From positions 1 to 19,339 of the forward strand of contig CAZWVA010000053.1 in assembly GCA_964636885.1 (NCBI GenBank): a stretch of 19,339 nt of DNA, given 5' to 3'. The DNA is from CAZWVA01 sp964636885. Lineage in GTDB: Bacteria; Desulfobacterota_D; UBA1144; Nemesobacterales; CSP1-2. The translations under genes and the position numbers were made by a program. Of this stretch, positions 1 through 7,203 are shown piece after piece (within the stretch, counting starts at the first letter, position 1; every line of letters begins with the position of its first letter). The notes beneath the pieces are model-generated. The model had not been told where the DNA came from and did no database searches. It saw only the letters and a program-made list of their open reading frames with translations.

Positions 1-916
1 AAGGCACTTCGCCCATGCCATCCACGCCGTATACCCGGATAAGATGCTTGCATACAACCTCTCTCCTTCATTCAACTGGGACACGACCGGAATGAGCGAG
101 GAAGAAATGAGGAATTTCCCCAAGGAACTCGGGAAACTCGGTTTCGTTTTTAACTTCATCACATACGGAGGTCATCAGATCGACGGACTCGTGGCCGAAG
201 AATTCGCCATGGCCCTCAAACAGGATGGGATGCTTGCGCTGGCGCGCGTGCAGCGTAAGTTTAGATTGCTCAACTCTCCCTATAGAACGCCGCAAACACT
301 GGTTGGAGGCCCGCGCTTGGACGCCGCCCTGGCCGCTAGTTCCGGGCGTACGGCGACGACAAAGGCTATGGGGAAGGGATCCACACAGGTTCAGCATCTG
401 GTTGAAACCGAGGTTCCACCTAAACTCCTAGAAAAATGGCTTGAGTTGTGGACGGAGTATTACAAGATTCCGGGAACCCTGCGTGTCCAATTGAAGCCAC
501 ACACGCCGGGTTCAGAGCTGTTGGAGTTGAGTGTCTTGGATGGATTCAATACCAAGATCGCCGATATTATCTTTGCGACGATTCGTGATCGTAGAGGAAG
601 AAACATACTGTCTATCAGGGATCAGAATACGTTTAAAGAGGAGTACCGTCAGAAGAGGTTGATGACCCTAATGCACCTATTTCTGATTCACAGGTATAAG
701 ACCGTCTCCGTTCATTACGTGAGCCCAACCGAGGATAACCAGAAGCAGACCAGGGGAATGAAGAAATTGGGTATCTATGACGAGGTAAACACCGAGGTCG
801 GTCATATAATCGTGGCAGGAGTCAATACTGAAAAGGTTAAGGAACTACTTAACCCCGACCAGGCAGAGTTAAAGAAGCTCATCTATAAGGGCTCGAAATC
901 GAAAAGACAAAAATAA
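1..916 (+). CDS. aceA: Isocitrate lyase, C-terminal part (5' end outside window)
   Basis: Isocitrate lyase cleaves isocitrate to glyoxylate and succinate, the first step of the glyoxylate shunt, in the cytoplasm. The reading frame is open from base 2, ahead of the first ATG at 44, so the gene continues to the left of the window. The visible part begins in the catalytic barrel with the family segment LAYNLSPSFNW, followed by FNFITYGGHQIDG. It then has the long C-terminal region of the larger isocitrate lyases, with LSVLDGFNTKIADIIFATI and HYVSPTEDNQKQTRGMKKLG. The catalytic KKCGH-type loop lies upstream and cannot be checked. The stop at 914–916 is followed within ten bases by a strong hairpin, so this is the end of a transcript. 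A distant member of the PEP-mutase/ICL superfamily is possible but unlikely given the full C-terminal match. Confidence 0.93.
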   Translation, partial: RHFAHAIHAVYPDKMLAYNLSPSFNWDTTGMSEEEMRNFPKELGKLGFVFNFITYGGHQIDGLVAEEFAMALKQDGMLALARVQRKFRLLNSPYRTPQTLVGGPRLDAALAASSGRTATTKAMGKGSTQVQHLVETEVPPKLLEKWLELWTEYYKIPGTLRVQLKPHTPGSELLELSVLDGFNTKIADIIFATIRDRRGRNILSIRDQNTFKEEYRQKRLMTLMHLFLIHRYKTVSVHYVSPTEDNQKQTRGMKKLGIYDEVNTEVGHIIVAGVNTEKVKELLNPDQAELKKLIYKGSKSKRQK

Positions 917-925
917 CGTGATACT

Positions 926-972
926 CGCCGTATAGCGCTAATATTAGCGCTATACGGCGGGGTTTCTTCTTA
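926..972 (+). terminator. Perfect 34-bp palindromic intrinsic terminator after isocitrate lyase
   Basis: Bases 926–959 form a perfect inverted repeat. The left arm CGCCGTATAGCGCTAAT is matched in full by its reverse complement on the right. The last AATATT would open as the loop, leaving about a 14-bp stem. It is followed by GGGTTTCTTCTT, a T-rich tail. It sits 9 bp past the isocitrate lyase stop and ends just before the next open frame. It could work in either direction, but the T tail is on the + side. Confidence 0.85.
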
Positions 973-973
973 A

Positions 974-2572
974 TTGGGAATAGACCTTAGCGGTTCTTTC
1001 GTTAATTTCCTATATGAGAACGGAAATAGGTGTCTGTCCTTACCCTCAACCCTAGTATCTAAGGTTTCTCGGCTCTTTCCTCGTAGCGTCTCTGAACCCC
1101 ATTCTTATATCCTCTCCCGTTGGCTTTTCTTGAGGCTTTTAGGGATCGTATATTTCATAGCGTTCTTCTCCTTTTGGGTACAGCTCCCAGGTCTTATAGG
1201 GAGTGATGGGATTCTACCAGCCGAGGGGTTTCTTGAAGCAGTAAAAGTCGATCTGGGAAAAAGGGCGTACTGGCTGGTCCCCACGCTTGCGTGGTTTAAC
1301 TCTCACGATCTTTTTCTCGAATCTCTAGCCCTTGGCGGTGCGATCCTCTCCTTTTTTCTGATTCTCGGTGTTTTGACCATGCCCGTTTTGGCGGTATTAT
1401 GGGGCCTTTATCTCTCCCTCGTGAATGTGGGTCAGTTCTTCATGTCGTTTCAGTGGGATAACCTGCTCTTAGAATCCGGGTTCCTGGCCATCTTCATCTC
1501 TCCTCTACAGGTGTTACCTAAACCCTCTAGAGAATCGCCGCCTTCTACAACCCTTCTTTGGCTATTCAGGTTCCTTTTGTTTCGGCTTATGTTCTCTTCC
1601 GGGTTTGGTAAGCTCACAAGCGGAGACCCGACATGGCGGAATTTTACCGCCCTCGATTTTCATTACTACACCCAGCCACTTCCCAATCCAATCGCCTGGT
1701 ATATGTACCAGCTCCCGGAGTGGTTTCATAGACTCTCGGTTGGTTTCATGTTCTTGATTGAGCTTGTGGTTCCCTTTTCTATATTTGCCCCAAGGCGCAT
1801 TCGATTCATAGCGGGAGGGGCGACTGTACTCTTACAGTTACTCATCATGCTTACAGGAAACTACACCTTCTTTAACCTGCTTACCATATCGCTTTGCGTG
1901 CTTCTCTTTGATGATGCCTTCCTCCAAAGGTTTTTCCCCAGAAGGTTGAGGGATGCTCTAGGCCAGAAGCCATCTGTCAATGAAGCTGGATACGCTGGCA
2001 TATATAAACGGATTGGGATTGGCATCTTAGCCGCTATTCTCGTTTCCCTGGGGTGTATTCAGATTGGAGGTGTAACCATTGGGTTCCAAAACCTTCCCCC
2101 TGTCTTACAGATGGCGTTTATAGGGGTTTCTCCTTTTAGACTCGTAAACGGTTACGGTCTCTTTAGGGTTATGACCACCTCTCGCCCTGAGATCGTTATA
2201 GAGGGGAGCGACGACGGTAGGAGATGGCTTGAATACGGATTTAAATATAAGCCCGGGGATCCCAGGAGGTCACCACCCTGGGTGGAACCACATCAGCCCA
2301 GGTTGGATTGGCAGATGTGGTTTGCCGCATTGGGAGGGTATCCGAACAATCCCTGGTTTGTAAATCTCCTTGTGCGCCTACTTCAGGGTTCTCCAGACGT
2401 TCTGAGACTGCTTGGAGAGAACCCTTTCCCGAAGGGACCGCCCCGCTACGTTCGTGCGCTCCTTTACGAGTACCGTTTCACCGATCCTGATACGAAACGC
2501 GCTACGGGTAAATGGTGGGAGAGGGAATTAAAGGGAGTGTATTTCTACCCCATATCTCTGAATGGTAATTAG
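974..2572 (+). CDS. Lipase maturation factor (LMF1) family membrane protein
   Basis: A polytopic membrane protein of the lipase maturation factor family. In animals LMF1 is an endoplasmic-reticulum protein needed for folding of dimeric lipases; the job of bacterial members is not settled. Family signatures run in order: GLIGSDGILPA (around residue 73), FQWDNLLLESGFLA (around 159), SGFGKLTSGDPTW (around 210) followed by LDFHYYTQPLPNP, then LTGNYTFFNLLTI, and the soluble C-terminal part with RRSPPWVEPHQPRLDWQMWF. Several hydrophobic segments lie between about residues 48 and 325, with another near 350. The length of 532 aa suits the family. The start is uncertain: this is the first TTG after a stop at 971–973, with no clear ribosome binding site and almost touching the terminator. 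The conserved part only begins near residue 45. No partner lipase gene is adjacent. Confidence 0.85.
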   Translation: MGIDLSGSFVNFLYENGNRCLSLPSTLVSKVSRLFPRSVSEPHSYILSRWLFLRLLGIVYFIAFFSFWVQLPGLIGSDGILPAEGFLEAVKVDLGKRAYWLVPTLAWFNSHDLFLESLALGGAILSFFLILGVLTMPVLAVLWGLYLSLVNVGQFFMSFQWDNLLLESGFLAIFISPLQVLPKPSRESPPSTTLLWLFRFLLFRLMFSSGFGKLTSGDPTWRNFTALDFHYYTQPLPNPIAWYMYQLPEWFHRLSVGFMFLIELVVPFSIFAPRRIRFIAGGATVLLQLLIMLTGNYTFFNLLTISLCVLLFDDAFLQRFFPRRLRDALGQKPSVNEAGYAGIYKRIGIGILAAILVSLGCIQIGGVTIGFQNLPPVLQMAFIGVSPFRLVNGYGLFRVMTTSRPEIVIEGSDDGRRWLEYGFKYKPGDPRRSPPWVEPHQPRLDWQMWFAALGGYPNNPWFVNLLVRLLQGSPDVLRLLGENPFPKGPPRYVRALLYEYRFTDPDTKRATGKWWERELKGVYFYPISLNGN

Positions 2573-2710
2573 TTTGAATCACGTCTAGAATTCATCGGGT
2601 TAGCTATAGAAGTCTTCCGTTCCCCCATCTGGACAAGTATAATCCATATTTGCCACCAGCCGGTTCTAAGTGCAGAATTTAAGGTAAGAACTAAGGAGGA
2701 AAAATAGGAT
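2573..2710 (+). promoter_or_regulatory. trpS leader with possible promoter and strong ribosome binding site
   Basis: A perfect TATAAT lies at 2638–2643. The best −35 at 17-bp spacing (TTCCGT, 2615–2620) is poor, so the promoter is tentative. AAGGAGG at 2693–2699 stands 11 bp before the trpS ATG and fixes that start. I see no T-box or tryptophan-rich leader peptide in these 138 bp. Confidence 0.35.
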
Positions 2711-3715
2711 ATGTCAAACGGCAAACCCGTGCTCGTTACAGGGGACCGTCCCACAGGACGCCTTCATCTGGGCCACCTGGTTGGCTCCCTCTATAACCGC
2801 ATAAGATTCCAGAACGACTATGAATGCTTCTTTCTCGTGGCCGACCTCCATATGCTCACAACCCATTACGACAGGGTTGAGGAGGTCGAAAAGAACGTAC
2901 TAGATATGGTGATCGACTGGTTGAGTGTGGGAATGGACCCGACTCGTTCCACCTTTTATATCCAATCGGGGGTTCCTGCCATCACCGAGTTATACACCAT
3001 TCTTGCCATGCTCTGCCCTGTGCCAAGGGCACAGAGGATTCCGACACTCAAGGAAAAGGCCCAGGATATGGGGGTGGGAGAGAACTACTCGGTGGGGCTT
3101 CTGGGGTATCCGGTTTTAATGGCTGCCGATATACTCGTTTTCAAGGCTACAAAGGTTCCGGTCGGTGAGGATCAGCTTAGCCACCTGGAGCTTACAAGGG
3201 AACTCGCAAGGCGATTCAACTATCTGTATGGGGATTTTTTCCCTGAGCCGGAGGCCGTCGTAAGTGAGACCCCGAGGCTTGTTGGAACGGATGGAAACCG
3301 CAAGATGAGTAAGAGTCTGGATAACTGCATCTACCTCTCCGATGATCCAAAGACGGTGGAAAGGCGCGTCTACGGTATGTATACGGACCCCAATCGGATA
3401 AGGGCGGATATTCCGGGGACTGTGGAGGGCAACCCGGTCTTTATCTATCACGACGCCTTTAATCCGAATAAAGAGGAGGTCGAGGATCTAAAGGCTCGCT
3501 ACCGTACGGGAAGGGTGGGGGATGTCGAGGTCAAACAGAAACTGGCCCGTGCCATTAACGCCCTTCTCGATCCCATTCGTGAGAGGAGAGGTTACTACGA
3601 GAAAAGGCCGGATGAGGTAAGGGACATCCTACGGGAAGGAACCCTAAGGGCTAACGAGATCGCAAGCAGGAATATGGATGAGATACTAAGCCATATGGGG
3701 TTATTCAAACCATAA
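2711..3715 (+). CDS. trpS: Tryptophan–tRNA ligase
   Basis: Tryptophanyl-tRNA synthetase charges tRNA-Trp with tryptophan using ATP, in the cytoplasm. It is a class I synthetase. The HIGH-type motif reads HLGH at residues 19–22, preceded by TGDRPTGRLHL. The KMSKS motif is intact at 198–202 in GTDGNRKMSKSLDN. The segment GYPVLMAADILVFKA (132–146) and the following VGEDQ are typical of the bacterial enzyme. The length of 334 aa is normal. The start is supported by a strong AAGGAGG upstream. The gene stands between the LMF-like gene (138 bp upstream) and a convergent minus-strand gene, so it is probably monocistronic or only loosely linked to the LMF-like gene. Confidence 0.97.
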   Translation: MSNGKPVLVTGDRPTGRLHLGHLVGSLYNRIRFQNDYECFFLVADLHMLTTHYDRVEEVEKNVLDMVIDWLSVGMDPTRSTFYIQSGVPAITELYTILAMLCPVPRAQRIPTLKEKAQDMGVGENYSVGLLGYPVLMAADILVFKATKVPVGEDQLSHLELTRELARRFNYLYGDFFPEPEAVVSETPRLVGTDGNRKMSKSLDNCIYLSDDPKTVERRVYGMYTDPNRIRADIPGTVEGNPVFIYHDAFNPNKEEVEDLKARYRTGRVGDVEVKQKLARAINALLDPIRERRGYYEKRPDEVRDILREGTLRANEIASRNMDEILSHMGLFKP

Positions 3716-3791
3716 ATCGATTAAGATTATAGTCCTTAAAGGAACCTACAGTTACGATTCCCTCCAGGGCTTTCCCAGATAAACTAAGCCT

Positions 3792-4325
3792 TTAATAATG
3801 GCCTACATGCGGGAGAGAGGCCGTACCATAGAAGTCCCTATTCCAGAAGCAGAATACGGGGGGCCCGTCTTTTCGTGTCTCAAGTGTCAGTATGCCTTTC
3901 TCTAAATCCCATAATACCCCTTCTTTACCGCTTTCATTCTGGGGGAAAGGGGGCCCGTACCTTTCGTAGAGCCTTCGAAATAGAGGGTTCAGCCTGTTTC
4001 TCGACATATGGACTATGTGGAGATCCGTCTTTACGAGTTTATCATCGCGAAGGTAAAAGCCTATAAGAACCTCCTCGCCGTTGATCCTATCCCTGTATCC
4101 TACCCGAATTAAGTCGCCTATGTCCTCGGGTTCTAGAAACTCCTTGTCTTTGAACGTCTCTCTTAGACGGTGGTGGGACATATTCCAGTTTATCCCTTCA
4201 AGAAAAGAAGAGATCACATCGTGGATTCTCTCTATCTCGGCCTTTTCGTTTTTGTCCCTCCTATCCAGCCAGAAGAGTAAAGCCACGGCTGTTATAATGG
4301 CAAGGACTATTAATACACCTGTCAT
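3792..4325 (-). CDS. Unrecognised membrane-anchored protein, coupled to upstream lipoprotein gene
   Basis: I do not recognise this 177-aa protein. One hydrophobic segment at residues 3–19 (GVLIVLAIITAVALLFW) is followed by a basic and acidic stretch (DRRDKNEKAEIERIH). That suggests an N-terminal anchor with the rest probably facing the cytoplasm. The soluble part is mixed alpha/beta with no motif I can name; it contains the segment RRLYERYGPPFPQNESGKEG. Its ATG overlaps the stop of the upstream lipoprotein gene as ATGA (4325–4322). There is no good ribosome binding site of its own, which points to translational coupling and a shared process. It converges on trpS across a 76-bp gap in which I see no clear terminator. 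Confidence 0.75.
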   Translation of the reverse strand: MTGVLIVLAIITAVALLFWLDRRDKNEKAEIERIHDVISSFLEGINWNMSHHRLRETFKDKEFLEPEDIGDLIRVGYRDRINGEEVLIGFYLRDDKLVKTDLHIVHMSRNRLNPLFRRLYERYGPPFPQNESGKEGVLWDLEKGILTLETRKDGPPVFCFWNRDFYGTASLPHVGHY

Positions 4326-4915
4326 TTTCTGGCTAAAGGCCTTCCAGACAGGTTCTCCCTTATCCTCTCTAGTAGAAGCGATTCGATGTAGCCGCTTGAT
4401 CTTACGCTATCCGTAAATCTGCCCGAACTAAAATAAGGCCTGATTTTGTAATCTATATCGACCTTGACCCTTGACCCCGAAAGCCCGATGAGCCTTATTC
4501 TCATGCTTTCCTGAGAGAAGACGGGAGGGTCGATGCCGAAGCCGGGATTATAGTCGGATACCTTCTCTAGGTAGTCTTCTATATTGGATTGAGCGAGCTC
4601 CTGCCGGGGCGGCCAGTTGTATATCCTAAAAAGCTTCCCCGATCTTCTATAGACATACGCCTCTTTTAGCCTTATGGTTCCTTCGAGTTCGTCTGTAAAA
4701 ACGGGAACCCATCTCATCCATTTTAGTCCCTCAAGGGTTGCGGACCAGACCCTGTTAAAAGAGGCATTAAATACGTTCTGTTTTAAAGGCTCTACCCTTT
4801 TTGGTTTGTATGGCTGTGCTTCTTCTGGTCTATAGGGTCCCGCTTCCCTTGAGGGAAATACACCGGAGCAACCTAGAGCGAGGACTATCGAGGTTAGGTA
4901 AAATAGCCTTTTCAT
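4322..4915 (-). CDS. Unrecognised lipoprotein
   Basis: A 197-aa protein with a short lipoprotein signal: MKRLFYLTSIVLALGC puts the lipid-bearing cysteine at residue 16. The −3 position is Ala rather than the commoner Leu, but the stretch still fits lipobox rules. A proline-rich linker (about residues 18–45, with repeated PYRPEEAQPYKPKR-like units) leads into a domain that begins with NVFNASFNRVWSATLEGLKW. This resembles the N-terminal helix–strand pattern of outer-membrane-tethered lipoproteins of the BamC/DUF3576 kind, but I would not assign it to either. Translation starts after AAGGGG, seven bases upstream. It is the first gene of a two-gene unit with the membrane protein below it, and is divergent from the aminotransferase gene. 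Confidence 0.8.
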   Translation of the reverse strand: MKRLFYLTSIVLALGCSGVFPSREAGPYRPEEAQPYKPKRVEPLKQNVFNASFNRVWSATLEGLKWMRWVPVFTDELEGTIRLKEAYVYRRSGKLFRIYNWPPRQELAQSNIEDYLEKVSDYNPGFGIDPPVFSQESMRIRLIGLSGSRVKVDIDYKIRPYFSSGRFTDSVRSSGYIESLLLERIRENLSGRPLARK

Positions 4916-5005
4916 CTCACTATCCCCTTGCTTGGGTTATAATATTTACACTATAACACATTTATTCGGTTTTGTTTGCCGTTTTAGAGACTAGGAGGAA
5001 CGGGG
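4916..5005. promoter_or_regulatory. Divergent promoter region between lipoprotein and aminotransferase genes
   Basis: An AT-rich 90-bp gap between two start codons. On the minus strand TATAGT (complement of 4950–4955) lies 17 bp from CAAACA (complement of 4973–4978), a weak candidate promoter for the lipoprotein gene. TATAAT occurs on the plus strand at 4938–4943 without a good −35 box. AGGAGG at 4994–4999 lies 6 bp before the aminotransferase ATG and decides that start. Confidence 0.4.
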
Positions 5006-6355
5006 ATGATAGAAGACGAGTATATAAAACAGAGACCAAAATCGAAGGCCCTCTATGAGAAGGCAAAGGGTGTTTTTCCAAGCGGGGTAACCCATGACAT
5101 CCGTTATCTTCTCCCATTCCCGACCTATATAAGAGAGGCGAAGGGCTCAAGAAAGTGGGATGTAGACGGAAACGAGTATGTGGACTTTGCGATGGGGCAC
5201 GGTGCCCTTCTTCTAGGACATGGGAGAGAGGAGGTGATTGGTGCCGCAAGGGATGCGCTTTCCAGTGGAACGCACTATGGTGGCTCAAGCGAGCTTGAGG
5301 TAAGGTGGGGAGAGGTTGTAAAAAGGCTCGTTCCCTCGGCGGAGAGGGTAAAATTCGTGAGCTCCGGTACGGAGGCCACACTTCTTGCCATACGACTCGC
5401 AAGGGCATTTACGGGAAGGAGCAAGATAGTCAAATTCTATGGCCACTTTCACGGATGGCACGACTACTTGATTAGAGGCGAAAGACCCCCTTGGGAGTTA
5501 AACCCCGTTGGGGTTCCAGATGGTGTTTTAAAAACGGTAGTTGCAATACCCTACGATCTATCCCTCCTAGAAGGGATCTTAACGGATGACGGGGACATCG
5601 CTGGGGTAATAATAGAGCCTACGGGCGGCTCATGGGGGAAGGTTCCTGTCCCCGACGGTTTTCTTGTTGGACTAAGAGAGCTTACTGAGAGGCACGGTGT
5701 AGTTCTCATATTCGATGAGGTAGTAACCGGGTTTAGATGGTCTCCGGGCGGGGCACAGGGATTGTATGGGATAACCCCCGACCTAACGACACTTGCAAAG
5801 ATACTAGCAGGTGGTTTTCCAGGAGGGGCCGTCGTTGGGAAGGAAGAGGTAATGGGGATGCTTGAATTTAGAGAAGACGAGGAGAAGACCGGAAAAAACA
5901 AGATAAGGCATCAGGGCACGTTCAATGCGAATCCCGTCTCTGCCGCCGCCGGGATAGCATGTCTGAATATCGTTTCAACTGGAGAACCCCAGAAGGAGGC
6001 CGCAAACAGGGCGGGTGAGATAAGAAAGGCACTTAATGATGTAATTAAGGCTTACGGGGTTGAAGGCTGTGTGTACGGTGATAGCTCTGTTTTTCACGTG
6101 ACCCTGGGAGCTAGACCAGGGGATTTTAGAGGAGGGGAAGTGAGGAGTCCCTTACTCCCTCCAGAGGTTCTAAAAACCGGGGCTGAGAGGGAACTCGCCA
6201 GGCTATTTCAGATCTCCATGCTTCTTGGGGGAGTCGATCTCTTCCATCTAGGTGGCCTTGTGAGCTCCGCCCATACGGATGAGGATGTGGAGAAGACGGT
6301 TATGGCCTTCGAGTCTACGGTTAAGAGGTTGAGGAACGAAGGGGTTTTGAAGTAG
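5006..6355 (+). CDS. Class III aminotransferase of the glutamate-1-semialdehyde aminomutase type
   Basis: A PLP-dependent fold-type I enzyme of the class III aminotransferase family. Visible features are SSGTEATLLAIR (119–130, phosphate and cofactor contact), HFHGWHD (147–153), IIEPTGGSWG (202–211), FDEVVTGFR (236–244, with the cofactor-binding Asp237) and TTLAKILAGGFPGGA (261–275), with Lys265 as the Schiff-base lysine. The order and spacing match the glutamate-1-semialdehyde 2,1-aminomutase branch, and 449 aa is close to normal. True HemL enzymes start with a PGGVNSPVRA-like segment. Here it is PSGVTHDIRY, and the active-site surroundings also differ, so I do not call it hemL. A paralogous aminotransferase or amino acid racemase-like member is more likely. 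The start is fixed by AGGAGG. No pathway partner lies next to it. Confidence 0.85.
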   Translation: MIEDEYIKQRPKSKALYEKAKGVFPSGVTHDIRYLLPFPTYIREAKGSRKWDVDGNEYVDFAMGHGALLLGHGREEVIGAARDALSSGTHYGGSSELEVRWGEVVKRLVPSAERVKFVSSGTEATLLAIRLARAFTGRSKIVKFYGHFHGWHDYLIRGERPPWELNPVGVPDGVLKTVVAIPYDLSLLEGILTDDGDIAGVIIEPTGGSWGKVPVPDGFLVGLRELTERHGVVLIFDEVVTGFRWSPGGAQGLYGITPDLTTLAKILAGGFPGGAVVGKEEVMGMLEFREDEEKTGKNKIRHQGTFNANPVSAAAGIACLNIVSTGEPQKEAANRAGEIRKALNDVIKAYGVEGCVYGDSSVFHVTLGARPGDFRGGEVRSPLLPPEVLKTGAERELARLFQISMLLGGVDLFHLGGLVSSAHTDEDVEKTVMAFESTVKRLRNEGVLK

Positions 6356-6371
6356 GGGACTTTATGATAGA

Positions 6372-6500
6372 ATGGGTTTTGTAGGGGCAGGCGGGGTTAT
6401 CACCGGAATAAACGGTGTGGTTATGGATCCTAATGATGATGTTAGGGAGAAAGAGAGCGAATTGATACGTAAGTACTCTACCCTCAGAAGAGGTGCATAG
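6372..6500 (+). other. Short open frame of doubtful status (42 codons)
   Basis: An ATG at 6372 opens 42 codons (beginning MGFVGAGGVITGINGVVMD) up to TAG at 6498. It follows the aminotransferase stop by 16 bp, and only a weak GGGG at 6355–6358 could serve as a ribosome binding site. The C-terminal half is charged (DDVREKESELIRKY). I recognise no family. It may be part of the same decayed gene as the TPR-like remnant that follows in another frame. Confidence 0.25.
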
Positions 6501-6630
6501 ATACGAGGGAACGATAAATCAATTTACAGGAGATAAGAGGGGAGAAGCGTGGGTTCTTCATAATCTGGGTAAGGTTTATAGGAGCTTAGAAAACTATGAG
6601 GAGACTAGGTGGCACCGTAGAGGTAATTAG
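6466..6630 (+). pseudogene. TPR-repeat protein remnant
   Basis: The frame is open from just after a TGA (6463–6465) to TAG at 6628–6630, 54 codons, with a GTG at 6493 as the only plausible start. It encodes GDKRGEAWVLHNLGKVYRSL followed by ENYEE. That matches one tetratricopeptide unit almost perfectly, in the form common in kinesin-light-chain-like or CHAT/AfsR-associated TPR proteins (GDRRGEA…LG..Y…G.YE.A). A functional TPR domain needs several units, and only one is left. The flanking sequence is not in a continuous frame, so this is read as a fragment of a once longer gene. It shares its frame with the next gene, separated only by the TAG. Confidence 0.6.
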
Positions 6631-6651
6631 AGGCGTTTTTCTTCAGATACC

Positions 6652-7176
6652 ATGGGTAGACGTTTTCTCAACTTACTGATAGCGGTATGTGTGGTGGGTG
6701 TCCTTATATTTGGCGTGCTTCAACTGGTAAACCGAGTAAAGGAATTAAAGCGGTTTCCCCTTGACAGCCTTGATGGGATAGTTACTAAATCGGGTGTGGA
6801 GATCGACAGGGGGATTTCAAGCGACGGCAATGGGTCTTTGCGGATTGCCGTGACGGAGCCAAGGGTCATACCTCTATTCGAGGTGGGAGGTATAAGTGTT
6901 GAGGGGGTGCGGCTTATTTACCAGGCGAGGATTCGCACCGAGGATCTCTCAGGTGATGCCTATCTAGAGATGAGGTGTCGGTTCCCCGAAGGGGAGCTTT
7001 TCTCGAAGGGACGCTCGAGTAGGATAACGGGAACGACCGGTTGGACAACACAGGAGATTACATTCCACGTGCCAAGCGGAAGGAAGATAAGTGCTGTAAA
7101 ACTCAACCTGATTGTTAAAGGTAGTGGAACCGTGTGGGTTGACGACGTTAGACTCATAAAAACTCCTCTTCGCTAG
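6652..7176 (+). CDS. Membrane-anchored protein with carbohydrate-binding-like beta-sandwich
   Basis: A 174-aa protein. Residues 5–26 (FLNLLIAVCVVGVLIFGVLQLV) form a single membrane segment or uncleaved signal anchor, with the rest outside the cytoplasm. From about residue 55 the pattern SSDGNGSLRIAV, then IYQARIRTEDLSGDAYLEMR, GTTGWTTQEITFHVP and a closing GSGTVWVDDVRL is typical of jelly-roll, galactose-binding-like or CBM domains. The final WVDDV strand is the clearest mark. The ligand cannot be told. There is no ribosome binding site at proper distance (AGAGG lies about 18 bp away), so the start is chosen because it precedes the hydrophobic segment. It follows a TPR remnant in the same frame. 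It may be an orphaned domain of a formerly larger neighbourhood, but the frame itself is intact. Confidence 0.7.
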   Translation: MGRRFLNLLIAVCVVGVLIFGVLQLVNRVKELKRFPLDSLDGIVTKSGVEIDRGISSDGNGSLRIAVTEPRVIPLFEVGGISVEGVRLIYQARIRTEDLSGDAYLEMRCRFPEGELFSKGRSSRITGTTGWTTQEITFHVPSGRKISAVKLNLIVKGSGTVWVDDVRLIKTPLR

Positions 7177-7203
7177 ATCATGCCGAATTCCACTACGCCC
7201 GTA

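Noticed and set aside
4962..5408. 148-codon open frame on the minus strand
   Set aside because: Antisense to the conserved N-terminal part of the aminotransferase; proline/serine/histidine-rich translation without family resemblance.
6608..6624. TGGCAC as a sigma-54 −24 element, given the nearby rpoN
   Set aside because: The required TTGC at −12 spacing is missing here, and the same holds for the TGGCAC near 5457, which is inside a coding region.
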